Shown: positions 44,815-54,216 of the stretch, one piece after another
Layout: each line of letters starts with the position of its first letter
How positions within the stretch are numbered: position 1 is the first letter of the stretch
Origin: Ignisphaera aggregans DSM 17230
GTDB lineage: Archaea; Thermoproteota; Thermoprotei_A; Sulfolobales; Ignisphaeraceae
Assembly (NCBI GenBank): GCA_000145985.1
Contig: CP002098.1
Coordinates: 1,344,501 to 1,408,500 of the forward strand
Direction of reading: 5' to 3'
Length of the DNA stretch: 64,000 nucleotides
Position numbers and translations under genes: made by a program
Notes under the pieces: generated by a model
Database searches by the model: none
Seen by the model: the letters and a program-made list of their open reading frames with translations, nothing else
What the model was told of the DNA's origin: nothing

Positions 44815-46878
44815 TTATGTTACTACAGCATAACAACCATCACGAACCTCATATATTATACCTTCTCTTCTCATTTTACTTAATGCTTCTTCAACAAATT
44901 TTTCATCAATCTTTTGTTCTCGGGCTTTAGATAATATATTTTTAATTTTAGCACATCCTTCATCCTTTGAAATACTACGAATAATCTCCTCTATTATAAG
45001 CATTCTCTCTCTTTGTGATTTTGGTTTACCTGTCATAATGGTATCTATATCAACCTCACCACTTTCTACGTCAAGTCCAACACTTTCAAGCATACTTTTC
45101 ATTAATCTAATAGCTTCTGCTGCATCTTCTTCTGTTACTCTATCTTTTAGTGCCATTCTAGCATGTGCTTCAGCTAATCTTATTAATGCTTCTAATTGTC
45201 TTGCTGTAATTGTTATAGGGGAATCAGGAGATTCTAAACTTCGTTTTCTCATTTCTACAAAGAAATCCTCTATCAGTCTACGTGCTTCTTCTGTTAAAAC
45301 AGGTCTAACGAATTTCCTTGCATATGCTATATACTTCCTCAATAGATCTATATCGATAATAGGTCTAATATTTTCTGAGATGCTGTGTACTGTAGCTATA
45401 TGTCTAGCAAGTCTCAGATCATGATCCACATTAGGTATATCTCTTAACACAAATATTAAGTCAAATCTTGAAAGAATGGTTGGCGGAAGATTGACATTCT
45501 CTGTTACAGATCTATTTGGTAAGTATCTTCCATATCTAGGATTTCCAGCAGCTAGTACAGCTGTTCTAGCATTTAATCTAGCTACGATTCCTGCTTTTGC
45601 TATAGAAATAGTCTGTTGTTCCATTGCTTCATGTATTGCTACCCTATCTTCTTCTCTCATTTTATCAATTTCATCAATACATGCAACACCTCCATCAGCA
45701 AGAACTAATGCACCTGCCTCTAAATAGTATTCACCCGTCTGTTTCTCTCTAATTACAGCTGCTGTTAATCCTGCTGCAGTAGCACCCTTACCTGTAGTAT
45801 AGATAGCCCTAGGAGCAAGTCTAGATACATATTGAAGTAATTGAGATTTAGCAGTACCTGGATCACCTATAATAAGTACATGAATATCACCACGAATTCT
45901 AGTATTATCACTTAATACCTTAGGCACTCCGCCAAAGAGTAGAAGTGCTATTGCCTCTTTTATATCCCACATACCATATATTGCTGGAGCTATAGAACTA
46001 ATAATCTTTCTTCTTATTAATGGATCTTTTGAGAGCTCAATAATCTTTTCCTCATCTTCAGGAGTTATCTCTATTTCCTCCAGCATTCTTTGCGATACAA
46101 TTATATTATTAGCTTCGATATATGCATCATAAAGACTTTTTAGCCTACGGGTGGTAGAAGAAGATCGTAATTTCAATATACCAATAACAATAACCCTATC
46201 ACCAGGTCTTGCAATATCTACTAAATCATCATATACATCTACCTCTAATGATCTAGGCATACGACCAGCAGGTATCTCTTCAGGTTTCTCTTGAATTACG
46301 ATTCTTTGAAAGTCTCTAAATCTCGATTTATCTTCTAATAATCTCCATGAACCTGAAGCTCTATTACAAGCTCTACATATTGGAGGTTTTTCAATTGTTT
46401 CACCAATTACAGGTACAGTAACTTGAGCTCCACACTCATGCTCAAAAACAGCTTCAATAAGCTTTTGCTTAGGGGGTGTTGCACGTACAACAATACCTTC
46501 AATAGCAACTAGCTTACCTATCAAAATGCTTTTGATATCCCTGATCTTAAAAAGTATGGGGAGATCTCGAAAACGTGGTAATACTCTAGGAATCTTTTCG
46601 ATATAGTCAGGAGCTTCATTTTCTATTAGTTCTTTTATTACATTAGCAAATCTCTCTATAGCTATCTCGGGATTTTCAACAATAAAATTAGCTAAATCAG
46701 TTGAATAGCTTAAAATATCATTAAAACTTATTTCAATATCATTTTTACCTTCAATAATCATTTTACGAATTGCTTCCCTATACTTTAACACACGATTTTC
46801 GTCCTTAAAATTCTTTATAAAATCGTCAATCATTGAGAGAAAGTCTTGTATAGGAGTGGTTTTAAGTGTTGTAGCCAT
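44815..46878 (-). CDS. mcm: MCM replicative helicase
   Basis: Hexameric DNA helicase of replication forks. The N-terminal domain has a zinc site (HECG...CRAC, about residues 147-170) with a His replacing one Cys, as in crenarchaeal MCMs. The AAA+ core has Walker A VLIIGDPGTAKSQLL near residue 325, Walker B GGVACIDEIDKM, and ILSRFDLIFVLRD with the arginine finger. A C-terminal winged helix ends the 687 residues. It follows gins23 by 17 bp. Confidence 0.98.
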   Translation of the reverse strand: MATTLKTTPIQDFLSMIDDFIKNFKDENRVLKYREAIRKMIIEGKNDIEISFNDILSYSTDLANFIVENPEIAIERFANVIKELIENEAPDYIEKIPRVLPRFRDLPILFKIRDIKSILIGKLVAIEGIVVRATPPKQKLIEAVFEHECGAQVTVPVIGETIEKPPICRACNRASGSWRLLEDKSRFRDFQRIVIQEKPEEIPAGRMPRSLEVDVYDDLVDIARPGDRVIVIGILKLRSSSTTRRLKSLYDAYIEANNIIVSQRMLEEIEITPEDEEKIIELSKDPLIRRKIISSIAPAIYGMWDIKEAIALLLFGGVPKVLSDNTRIRGDIHVLIIGDPGTAKSQLLQYVSRLAPRAIYTTGKGATAAGLTAAVIREKQTGEYYLEAGALVLADGGVACIDEIDKMREEDRVAIHEAMEQQTISIAKAGIVARLNARTAVLAAGNPRYGRYLPNRSVTENVNLPPTILSRFDLIFVLRDIPNVDHDLRLARHIATVHSISENIRPIIDIDLLRKYIAYARKFVRPVLTEEARRLIEDFFVEMRKRSLESPDSPITITARQLEALIRLAEAHARMALKDRVTEEDAAEAIRLMKSMLESVGLDVESGEVDIDTIMTGKPKSQRERMLIIEEIIRSISKDEGCAKIKNILSKAREQKIDEKFVEEALSKMRREGIIYEVRDGCYAVVT

Positions 46879-46895
46879 CTTTATATCACCTCACC

Positions 46896-47444
46896 CTAAA
46901 TTAATGCGAATTTATTGGACCATGTACTGAGGGTAGATTTAATTAAATTAACTAATAATTTTTCCTCTATAGCTAAATTCTTTTCAATTACATCTAGTCC
47001 ACCAAGTTGTACAGCTCTAATAATAAATGATAAGCGTAATCTAGAAATATCAGCAAAGTCTTCTCGCATTTTTTCAACAATCTTTAATAAATTAATATCA
47101 CCTTCTTTTTTAGCTTTGGTTTCTAGATCTTCAATAGTCTTTTTCATCTTTATGTAAAAGAAATCCTCAATTCTTATAATTTGCGACTTTTGCTGCATCT
47201 GAGAAAATTTTATCTTTGATAATTCCTGAGGAGTTATGGTTCTATCTAAAATTTCAACAATACCATTTTTCTCCAATATCTCAGCTATCCATCTAGGTAG
47301 GGAAATTTCTGAGCCTTTTTGTAGTGTTAGATTCATGAAAGGTTCTAAGGAAAAGTATCTTAGCACCATTACTCTAACAGGTTTTAGAATATATAGATTA
47401 TTAAGTAATTCTAGTTCTAGCGTCATTAAATATGCCCTAGCCAC
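46896..47444 (-). CDS. gins23: GINS complex subunit Gins23
   Basis: Subunit of the archaeal GINS complex that binds MCM. The 182-residue protein has GSEISLPRWIAEILEKNGIVEIL near residue 44, typical of the small B domain preceding the helical A domain, as in Psf2/Psf3-type Gins23. Its position just upstream of mcm is the order known from Sulfolobus, where gins23 and mcm share an operon. It is divergent from rfcS. Confidence 0.8.
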   Translation of the reverse strand: MARAYLMTLELELLNNLYILKPVRVMVLRYFSLEPFMNLTLQKGSEISLPRWIAEILEKNGIVEILDRTITPQELSKIKFSQMQQKSQIIRIEDFFYIKMKKTIEDLETKAKKEGDINLLKIVEKMREDFADISRLRLSFIIRAVQLGGLDVIEKNLAIEEKLLVNLIKSTLSTWSNKFALI

Positions 47445-47514
47445 TTCTGATTCAAATTTTATAGTTACAGAGCTAAAAATAGTTAGAGGTTCCTAAAGAT
47501 ATTAAACCTATTTA

Positions 47515-47539
47515 ATTTCATTGGTAATGACAATGAAAT
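47515..47539. repeat. Nine-base inverted repeat between gins23 and rfcS
   Basis: ATTTCATTG (47515-47523) and CAATGAAAT (47531-47539) form a perfect inverted repeat with a 7-bp centre in the 177-bp divergent region. The spacing, about 16 bp centre to centre, would suit a dimeric regulator on one face of DNA. Confidence 0.5.
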
Positions 47540-47621
47540 AATCATTTAATGGCTACACCTTTAAATGTGAATAAATCTATATAGTTTCTCTAAGCCTAAA
47601 TTTTCAATTGGTGCGCTGAAA

Positions 47622-48608
47622 TTGAGCGAAAAGATTATGGAACTACTATGGGCTGAAAAATATAGACCAAAAACGCTAAGAGAGATAGTTAATCAAGAGG
47701 AGATTGTTAATAGATTAATGAAATTTGTTGAAGAGAAAAATATGCCGCATTTACTCTTTGCAGGACCTCCAGGAACAGGTAAGACTACAGCAGCTTTAGC
47801 ATTAGCACACGATCTCTATGGCGATGAATGGCGTAGATATCTATTAGAACTTAATGCAAGTGATGAGAGGGGAATTGCTGTTATTAGAAGTAAGGTTAAG
47901 GAGTTTGCAAGAAGTAAATTACCAGGAGATATTCCTTTCAAAATAGTTATTCTTGATGAAGCAGATAACATGACAGCAGATGCTCAACAGGCACTTAGGA
48001 GAATTATGGAGATGTATGTAGAAACAACAAGATTTATACTAATAGCTAATTATCCGAGTAAGATTATCGATCCAATACAATCTCGATGTGCCTCATTTAG
48101 ATTTACACCGTTAAAAAGAGAAGATGTTACATCGAGATTGAGATGGATTTGTGAGCAAGAGAAAGTAAAATGTGATGAAGATGGACTTGATGTTATATAT
48201 GAATTGAGTGGTGGTGATATGAGGAAAGCAATAAATATACTTCAAAGTGCTTCAGCGTTAGGTGAGGTTACAGTATCAAATGTATATAAAGTTGTAGGTC
48301 TTGCACATCCAAAAGAAGTTAGAGAGATAATTACACTAGCATTGAGTGGAAAATTTATTGAGGCAAGAGACAAGCTACACAATTTAATGATAGTCTATGG
48401 GCTTAGCGGTGTAGATATTATTAAACAGATGCATAGAGAGATATTTTCTGCAGATTTAAAGATTCCAGAGGATATAAGAGTCATATTAGCAGACTATATA
48501 GGAGAGATACAGTTCCGTATAGTAGAAGGCGCTGATGATGAGATTCAATTATCAGCTCTATTAGCTAAAATGGCGTTACTTGGGAAGAAAGAAAATATTA
48601 GGATCTAG
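47622..48608 (+). CDS. rfcS: Replication factor C small subunit
   Basis: Clamp-loader ATPase. LLWAEKYRPKTLREIVNQEEIV, Walker A LLFAGPPGTGKTTAALALA near residue 45, Walker B VILDEADNMTADAQQALRR near 110, and the SRC motif IQSRCASFRF near 155 with its arginine finger. 328 aa. TTG start eight bases after GGTG. RFC large follows 44 bp later in the same operon. Confidence 0.98.
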   Translation: MSEKIMELLWAEKYRPKTLREIVNQEEIVNRLMKFVEEKNMPHLLFAGPPGTGKTTAALALAHDLYGDEWRRYLLELNASDERGIAVIRSKVKEFARSKLPGDIPFKIVILDEADNMTADAQQALRRIMEMYVETTRFILIANYPSKIIDPIQSRCASFRFTPLKREDVTSRLRWICEQEKVKCDEDGLDVIYELSGGDMRKAINILQSASALGEVTVSNVYKVVGLAHPKEVREIITLALSGKFIEARDKLHNLMIVYGLSGVDIIKQMHREIFSADLKIPEDIRVILADYIGEIQFRIVEGADDEIQLSALLAKMALLGKKENIRI

Positions 48609-48652
48609 AGAAAACTATGTATTGAATTTATACTGGATTATGGGGTAAAATT

Positions 48653-50095
48653 TTGAGTTCTCAGTATAGAAATATACCATGGATAATTAAATATAGACCT
48701 AAAACCCTATCAGATATTGTAAACCAAGATGAAGCGAAGAATAAGGTATTAGAATGGCTTAAAAAATGGCCTAATGTTCAGCGAAAAGCATTATTACTCT
48801 ACGGCCCTCCTGGCTGTGGAAAAACTTCACTTGTTGAGGCTATAGCAAATGAATTCAAATATGAATTAATAGAAATGAATGCAAGTGATTTTAGGAGAAG
48901 AAGTGATATCGAAAGAATAGCTATAAGAGCATCTAGTATGCAAAGCATCTTTGGAAAAACAAGAAAGATAATATTATTAGATGAAGTAGATGGTATTTCT
49001 GCGAAGGAGGATGAAGGTGGTATTGAGGCGATAAAACAACTTGTTGAAAAAACATCTGTTCCAGTTATAATGACTGCTAATAATCCATATGATCCAAGTC
49101 TTAGAGTATTACGAGAAATAGCTGAAATGGTTCAGTTTAAAAAGCTTTCTAAAAGCGATATGAGAATGGTATTGAATAAAATTTGTAGGGCTGAAAATCT
49201 CCGATGTGATGAGGAAGCTATTGATTATATAATAGAAAGAGCTGAAGGAGATTTACGAGCAGCAATAAATGATTTACAGGCTGTAGGAGAAGGTTTTGGA
49301 GAGGTAACATTGGATAGAGCGAAGATCTTACTAAGACCCAGAGATAAGGAGAAGGATCCTTTTGAAACTCTAAGAGCTATATTCTCCTCTAATTATGCAT
49401 GGCAAGCAAGAGCTGTAACTAATCAAACTCAGTTGGATCATGAACAACTAAAGCTATGGCTTGAAGAGAATATTCCCATACAATATACAGACATTGAAGA
49501 TATGGCAAGAGCTTTTGATATGCTTAGTAAAGCTGATGTATATCTTGGTAGGATAGTTAGGACAGGGGACTGGGATCTATTAGTATATGCTATAGATTTA
49601 ATGACAGCAGGTATAGCATTATCTGCCAAGAATAATGTCAAGGATAAATATCGATGGAATAAATATAACTTTCCTCGAAGAATACAATTAATGTCGAAAC
49701 TTAAGGATGTTAGAGATCTTAGAGATGATATAGCAAAACTTTTAGCCACAACATTACACATATCCTCAGCTACTGCTATTAACGATGTAATTCCATTTCT
49801 TAGAGCAATATTTCAAGTGAGTCCAGGATATGGAGCAAAAATAGCTTTAGGTCTAGGTCTATCAGAGAAAATGATAGAGTTTTTAGCTGGTGCTAGTAAA
49901 TCTGATGTTTTACAGATGTATAGAGAATTAAAGAAATTACTAAAAGCTTCATCAGAAACAACAATATCTTCTCAGTCTAAGACGGAATTTCTAGGCAAAT
50001 CAGTGTCACAGAAGGATTCTGGGGGTAAAGAAAAAAAGAGTGAGGATAGAAAATCGAAGACAGGTACAAGGGATTTATTATCATTTAAGAAATAG
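48653..50095 (+). CDS. rfcL: Replication factor C large subunit
   Basis: Large clamp-loader subunit. IPWIIKYRPKTLSDIVNQDEAK, Walker A LLLYGPPGCGKTSLVEAIA near residue 45, Walker B IILLDEVDGIS; no SRC motif, as expected for the large subunit. A low-complexity Lys/Ser-rich linker ends in RDLLSFKK, which may be a degenerate PCNA-interacting peptide. The TTG start follows GGGGT. Its last 11 bp overlap the convergent 50085 gene. Confidence 0.95.
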   Translation: MSSQYRNIPWIIKYRPKTLSDIVNQDEAKNKVLEWLKKWPNVQRKALLLYGPPGCGKTSLVEAIANEFKYELIEMNASDFRRRSDIERIAIRASSMQSIFGKTRKIILLDEVDGISAKEDEGGIEAIKQLVEKTSVPVIMTANNPYDPSLRVLREIAEMVQFKKLSKSDMRMVLNKICRAENLRCDEEAIDYIIERAEGDLRAAINDLQAVGEGFGEVTLDRAKILLRPRDKEKDPFETLRAIFSSNYAWQARAVTNQTQLDHEQLKLWLEENIPIQYTDIEDMARAFDMLSKADVYLGRIVRTGDWDLLVYAIDLMTAGIALSAKNNVKDKYRWNKYNFPRRIQLMSKLKDVRDLRDDIAKLLATTLHISSATAINDVIPFLRAIFQVSPGYGAKIALGLGLSEKMIEFLAGASKSDVLQMYRELKKLLKASSETTISSQSKTEFLGKSVSQKDSGGKEKKSEDRKSKTGTRDLLSFKK

Positions 50096-50381
50096 AATTG
50101 AAGAATTTAATAATATCTGTCATCAATTTTGTCAACTTATTATCTTCCTTTAACTTTATCAATCGGAGTCTCCCTATATGTATCTCCTCAATAATACCTA
50201 AAATCTTCATATCTTCAATACACCTTGAGACTGCACTATAGTTACTATTTAGTTTTGATATTAATGCAGTGATATTGATAATTTTATCTTCGGTGCTATT
50301 AAGAATGTGAATTATGGACCATATACATGGCTTTCTAAATATCTTTTTGAGCTCATTATCTTGAGTTATATTTCTATACAT
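50085..50381 (-). CDS. Small winged-helix protein
   Basis: 98 residues with a winged-helix pattern: CIWSIIHILNSTEDKIINITALISKLNSNYSAVSRCIEDMKILGIIEE, then strand RLRLIKL. Probably a DNA-binding regulator. It is downstream of cdc6 on the same strand with a 62-bp gap. Targets unknown. Confidence 0.65.
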   Translation of the reverse strand: MYRNITQDNELKKIFRKPCIWSIIHILNSTEDKIINITALISKLNSNYSAVSRCIEDMKILGIIEEIHIGRLRLIKLKEDNKLTKLMTDIIKFFNSIS

Positions 50382-50443
50382 ATTAATGATCCCAGATATT
50401 AGGGATAGATATAAAAAATGCTATAGACTTAAACATTATTTTA

Positions 50444-51664
50444 TTATTTTCTTCTCTTTTCTATAAGTTCATCAATTCTTCTTTCTAATGGATCCAATGG
50501 TGTTGATATTTTTATTAATGTTGTTCTACCCCTATATCCTTTTCCTGAGACTCTTGCTTGTATTATTTCCATATGCTTTAGATTGTTAATATATTCATAT
50601 ACTTGTGTATGTTTTCTTGGTTCTACTCCATATTGTTGGCATATATATCTGTATTCTTCTTCGACATCACCTATCTTTACCTCAGGCATATTCTTTTCTT
50701 TCAATGTTCTTATAATTGCTTTTAGTAATAATAATTCATGTAGATCAAGATTATTTAGTTCATCGGAAATGCGAACAACATCAGGATGGATTATAGCTAT
50801 AGCTTTTCTGACATGCTCTATAGAAACTCTCTGAGCACCTTCGTTATCAGCAGCCATACCCGCATGTAGTAAAACCTCAATAGCAGATCTAGCATTTCCT
50901 TCACCACCTCTATCAACACCTTCATGTTCTGCTATATACTTTATCACATCATTATCTACTGTACCTTCATAGAATGCAAGATCTCTTCTCTGTATAAGAA
51001 TATCGTATAATTCAACTAATTTATATGGTTCAAACTTGACTAGATGTTTTAACATATAACTTTCTGTTGTGGAATCCAGCATTCCCAATACTGTGATGTC
51101 CCTTGAAATAAATATATAATTAAGTCTCTTTACAGCATCAGGATATTCATCATAGAGTCTTATTAAGAAATATACAGCATCATTACCTGCTGTTCTTATA
51201 AAATAATCGAACTCGTCTAATGTTATAATTACATATTGTTTATGTCTTTCTAAGTGACTTAGTAATGCTAATAACATTTCTCTTGGTGATAATCCTCTCA
51301 ATGGTATTGGTGCACCAACTTGTCTTATAATTTCTGATACGACTTCATATAATGTTCTATCTCTGTGGCAATTAACATGAACATACTTTAAATCAATATT
51401 ATTCTCAAGCGCAAGCTTCTTCATATTTCTGCTAAATACTCTTGCTGTCACAGTCTTGCCTACACCTACACCACCAATAAGCATAGCACGAATAGAAACA
51501 GAACCAGGATCTGTCAACAATGGTTTAAATATTTGTTCTAATAATCTTAATTGGAGCTCCCTATGAGGAAGATACGACGGTACATATTCTGGATAGAGTA
51601 CCTCTATATTCTTAAATACACTTATACCCCTTCCTATACTTTCGTTAATGTTTTCGTTTCCCAT
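50444..51664 (-). CDS. cdc6: Orc1/Cdc6 origin-binding protein
   Basis: Origin recognition ATPase. Walker A AMLIGGVGVGKTVTARVFSRN near residue 62, Walker B ITLDEFDYFIRT, sensor 1 NYIFISRD, helix LVKFEPYKLVELYDILIQRRD, EHEGVDRGGEGNARSAIEVL, and a C-terminal winged helix. 406 aa, starting ATG 51664. Archaeal orc1/cdc6 genes usually adjoin an origin; here the 371-bp upstream region is the candidate. Confidence 0.95.
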   Translation of the reverse strand: MGNENINESIGRGISVFKNIEVLYPEYVPSYLPHRELQLRLLEQIFKPLLTDPGSVSIRAMLIGGVGVGKTVTARVFSRNMKKLALENNIDLKYVHVNCHRDRTLYEVVSEIIRQVGAPIPLRGLSPREMLLALLSHLERHKQYVIITLDEFDYFIRTAGNDAVYFLIRLYDEYPDAVKRLNYIFISRDITVLGMLDSTTESYMLKHLVKFEPYKLVELYDILIQRRDLAFYEGTVDNDVIKYIAEHEGVDRGGEGNARSAIEVLLHAGMAADNEGAQRVSIEHVRKAIAIIHPDVVRISDELNNLDLHELLLLKAIIRTLKEKNMPEVKIGDVEEEYRYICQQYGVEPRKHTQVYEYINNLKHMEIIQARVSGKGYRGRTTLIKISTPLDPLERRIDELIEKRRK

Positions 51665-51690
51665 TTTCAGCTTCGCCCCACTCTAGAATA

Positions 51691-51702
51691 CCTTTATAAA
51701 AG
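51691..51702 (-). promoter_or_regulatory. TATA box of cdc6
   Basis: Reverse-strand CTTTTATAAAGG, 27-38 bases before the ATG, implying a nearly leaderless mRNA. Confidence 0.5.
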
Positions 51703-51790
51703 TTTTTTAATGTGATAGTTTAAAGTAGTTCAAACCACTCCGAAACTTTCGGAAACAATGATATTGCTTAATCAATGAATTAACATTATA

Positions 51791-51799
51791 CTTATAAAT
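51791..51799 (+). promoter_or_regulatory. TATA box for C/D sRNA at 51828
   Basis: CTTATAAAT about 30 bases upstream of the inferred RNA 5' end. Confidence 0.5.
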
Positions 51800-51827
51800 C
51801 ACAACCCTAATATTAGTATAACACAGG

Positions 51828-51892
51828 CTAATGATGAATCCCTCGGCAACAAATGATGTAAAATGATTAAACTAAGGACTACCCGCTGAACA
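51828..51892 (+). ncRNA. C/D box guide sRNA predicted to target 16S rRNA near U801
   Basis: C box ATGATGA (51831-51837) and D box CTGA (51886-51889), with a degenerate inner motif (ATGATGT 51853-51859 or ATGATTA 51863-51869). The guide before D is AAGGACTACCCG, complementary to CGGGTAGTCCT in the universally conserved GATACCCNGGTAGTCC loop of 16S rRNA. By the D+5 rule the methylated base would be U801 (E. coli numbering). It has its own TATA box and lies between cdc6 and psmA. Confidence 0.75.
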
Positions 51893-52035
51893 TCATTTCA
51901 AGATGCAAATAATTATCATATTGGTGAAATACTATAAAGTATTTAAATCCTATATTTCAACCATAACACATATTAACAGTTTAACATTGCTTTTTAGCTA
52001 GTATATAGTAGTATCTATTATGTGGTGAGAAGATA

Positions 52036-52767
52036 ATGTCATTTATGCCTGCATCAATGGGTTATGATAGAGCATTAACAATATTTTCACCAGATGGAAA
52101 GCTCTATCAAGTAGAGTATGCAGCTGAAGCAGTAAGAAGGGGGTGGACATCACTTGGAATTAAATCGGAAAATGGTGTTGTATTAATAGCCGAGAGGAGG
52201 AAGGTAGCACCACTCCATGATGTTATGAATCTTGAAAAGGTATTTGCGGTTGATACTCATATAGGAGCAACATTCTCAGGGCTTGGACATGATGGCAGAA
52301 TATTAATTGATTATGCAAGGCTTATTGCTGTAAGACATAGATTAACATTTGATGAACCTGTAGATGTCGAGCTACTAGCTAGAACTATATGTGATATTAA
52401 GCAAGCATATACTCAGCAAGCTGGTGTAAGACCATTTGGTGTTTCACTAATTATAGGTGGTGTAGATAGAAAGGGAGCAGAACTTGTTAAGACAGAGCCT
52501 AGCGGTCTCTACTTTAAATATTATGCTGTAGCTGCAGGGGCAGGAGAACAAGCTGTGATCAACTATCTTGAGAAATACTATAATGTAAAGACAACAGTTG
52601 AGGAAGCGATAATACTAGGTTTAAGAGCATTAAGGGCAGCATTAGAAGAGCCGCTAAAAGTTGAAAGAGTAGAGATAGGATATGTAGACGTATCATCAAA
52701 ACTATTCAGAAAACTCTCCATTGAAGAGGTACAGAGCTTCCTCGAAAAAGCAGGTGTAACTTCTTGA
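52036..52767 (+). CDS. psmA: Proteasome alpha subunit
   Basis: Outer-ring subunit of the 20S proteasome. The alpha signature YDRALTIFSPDGKLYQVEYAAEAV at residues 9-32, then GVVLIAERR, and RPFGVSLIIGG; 243 aa. Preceded by GGTGAGA. The SBDS gene begins in its stop codon, placing psmA at the head of the exosome superoperon, an order conserved in archaea. Confidence 0.98.
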   Translation: MSFMPASMGYDRALTIFSPDGKLYQVEYAAEAVRRGWTSLGIKSENGVVLIAERRKVAPLHDVMNLEKVFAVDTHIGATFSGLGHDGRILIDYARLIAVRHRLTFDEPVDVELLARTICDIKQAYTQQAGVRPFGVSLIIGGVDRKGAELVKTEPSGLYFKYYAVAAGAGEQAVINYLEKYYNVKTTVEEAIILGLRALRAALEEPLKVERVEIGYVDVSSKLFRKLSIEEVQSFLEKAGVTS

Positions 52768-53462
52768 GTAAAAAGGAACATGTAATAGCTAGGATTATGA
52801 TAAAGGGAAAGAGATTTGAGATTTTAGTAGATCCTGAGAAGGCATATAGATTAAGAGAAGGAGAGGAAATACCTATAGAAGAAGTCGTGATAAGTGACTA
52901 TATATACAAAGATGTTAGAAAGGGGCTCAAGGCATCTCCAAATGAGCTTATAGATGTTTTTGGTACTGATGATATGTATAAGATTTCATTAGAGATAATA
53001 AAAAAAGGAGAACTTCAGCTAACAACTGAACAAAGAAGACAACTTCTAGAAATGAAAAAGAAACAACTTATATATCATATAGCTAGATCAGCTATAGATC
53101 CAAAGACCAAGACACCTATACCACCATCAAGAATAGAAAAAGCTATGGAGGAGGCTAAGGTTAGTGTAGATCTATATAAATCAATTGAAGAACAAGTTCC
53201 ACAAGTTATCAAAGCTATATCAAAAATTTTGCCAATAAAAATTGCTAAAGCATTACTACAAGTATCTATTCCCCCAGAATATGCATCAAAGGTTTCAAAC
53301 CAGATTCGTAGGCTAGGTGATGTAAAAAAGAGTTCTTGGCTTGCCGACGGCTCATTAATTATTGAAATTGAAATTCCTGCTGGAATGCAAAATGATGTTA
53401 TCGAGAAGTTAAATGATATGACTAAGGGTAATGTCAATGTTAAGGTGTTAAGTATTGTATGA
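52764..53462 (+). CDS. SBDS ribosome maturation protein
   Basis: Shwachman-Bodian-Diamond protein homologue involved in 60S/50S subunit maturation with EF-2. MIKGKRFEILVDPEKAYRLREGE, VFGTDDMYKISLEIIKKGELQLT and KIARALLQ-like middle helices identify all three domains; 232 aa. The TTG start overlaps the psmA stop (TTGA). Its end overlaps rrp4 by 8 bp. Its proposed partner EF-2 lies at the far end of the same gene run. Confidence 0.95.
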   Translation: MSKKEHVIARIMIKGKRFEILVDPEKAYRLREGEEIPIEEVVISDYIYKDVRKGLKASPNELIDVFGTDDMYKISLEIIKKGELQLTTEQRRQLLEMKKKQLIYHIARSAIDPKTKTPIPPSRIEKAMEEAKVSVDLYKSIEEQVPQVIKAISKILPIKIAKALLQVSIPPEYASKVSNQIRRLGDVKKSSWLADGSLIIEIEIPAGMQNDVIEKLNDMTKGNVNVKVLSIV

Positions 53463-54216
53463 AAAGGAAGCAATAAGTTTACAGACATCCAAAAGGATTT
53501 TAGTGGTACCAGGAGATTCTGTGCAGATATCTCAGGATGTAGTTATAGATCCCCAACAAATTCTATATCTTTATAAAAAGGATGACAATACATTTATATC
53601 AACAATAACAGCTCTTTTAGATTTTGAGAATATTGATGATAAGAAAAAATTGAGGGTAATTCCTCTTAAGGGACGATATATACCAAGAGAAGGGGATATT
53701 GTAATAGGAATTGTTGTAGATGTAACACTTTCGTCATGGATTATAGATATAAATTCGCCTTATCTTTCAGTATTGAATGCTTCTGATTATCTTGGACGTA
53801 GTTTTAATCCATTGACTGATAATATTCGAAAATATTTAGAGATAGGGGATGTAGTTGTAGGGAAGATAGCTACATTCGATAGATCTCGTGGACCTATATT
53901 GACAGTTCAAGATAAAGGTCTTGGAAAAGTAGTTGACGGTTCTTTAATTGAGATAGAGCCTATAAAAGTAGCGAGAGTTATAGGTAAGAAAAAATCTATG
54001 CTAAATATGTTGATAGAACAGACGAAGTGTGATATACTTGTCGGAAATAATGGTAGAATAATTCTTAGATGTCCAAATCCAGAGTTAGAGTATATAGCTA
54101 TTTTAGCTATAAAGAAGATAGAAAGTGAGGCACATACTACAGGTTTAACCGAGAGGATTAGAGAGTTTATAATTGAAGAAAAAGTTAAGAGGGGATTGAT
54201 AAAATATGAAGTCTGA
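53455..54216 (+). CDS. rrp4: Exosome RNA-binding subunit Rrp4
   Basis: Cap subunit of the archaeal exosome with S1 and KH domains. [10 protein letters not shown] at the N-terminus, S1 region [21 protein letters not shown] near residue 82, and KH region [23 protein letters not shown] near 180. 253 aa; TTG start overlapping SBDS and end overlapping rrp41 by 11 bp. Confidence 0.95.
   Translation: MYEKEAISLQTSKRILVVPGDSVQISQDVVIDPQQILYLYKKDDNTFISTITALLDFENIDDKKKLRVIPLKGRYIPREGDIVIGIVVDVTLSSWIIDINSPYLSVLNASDYLGRSFNPLTDNIRKYLEIGDVVVGKIATFDRSRGPILTVQDKGLGKVVDGSLIEIEPIKVARVIGKKKSMLNMLIEQTKCDILVGNNGRIILRCPNPELEYIAILAIKKIESEAHTTGLTERIREFIIEEKVKRGLIKYEV

Larger units (their letters stand above)
51665..51827. 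other. Candidate replication origin region upstream of cdc6
   Basis: AT-rich noncoding DNA beside orc1/cdc6 with a perfect palindrome CCGAAA-C-TTTCGG (51740-51752) flanked by AAACCACT and AAACAATG. The TTTCGGAAAC half recalls the GGAAAC core of origin recognition boxes, but a full box with its G-string is not seen. Origin function is inference from gene context. Confidence 0.35.

Noticed and set aside
45038-45727. Plus-strand open frames opposite mcm
   Set aside because: Antisense to conserved MCM ATPase motifs, with no start signals.
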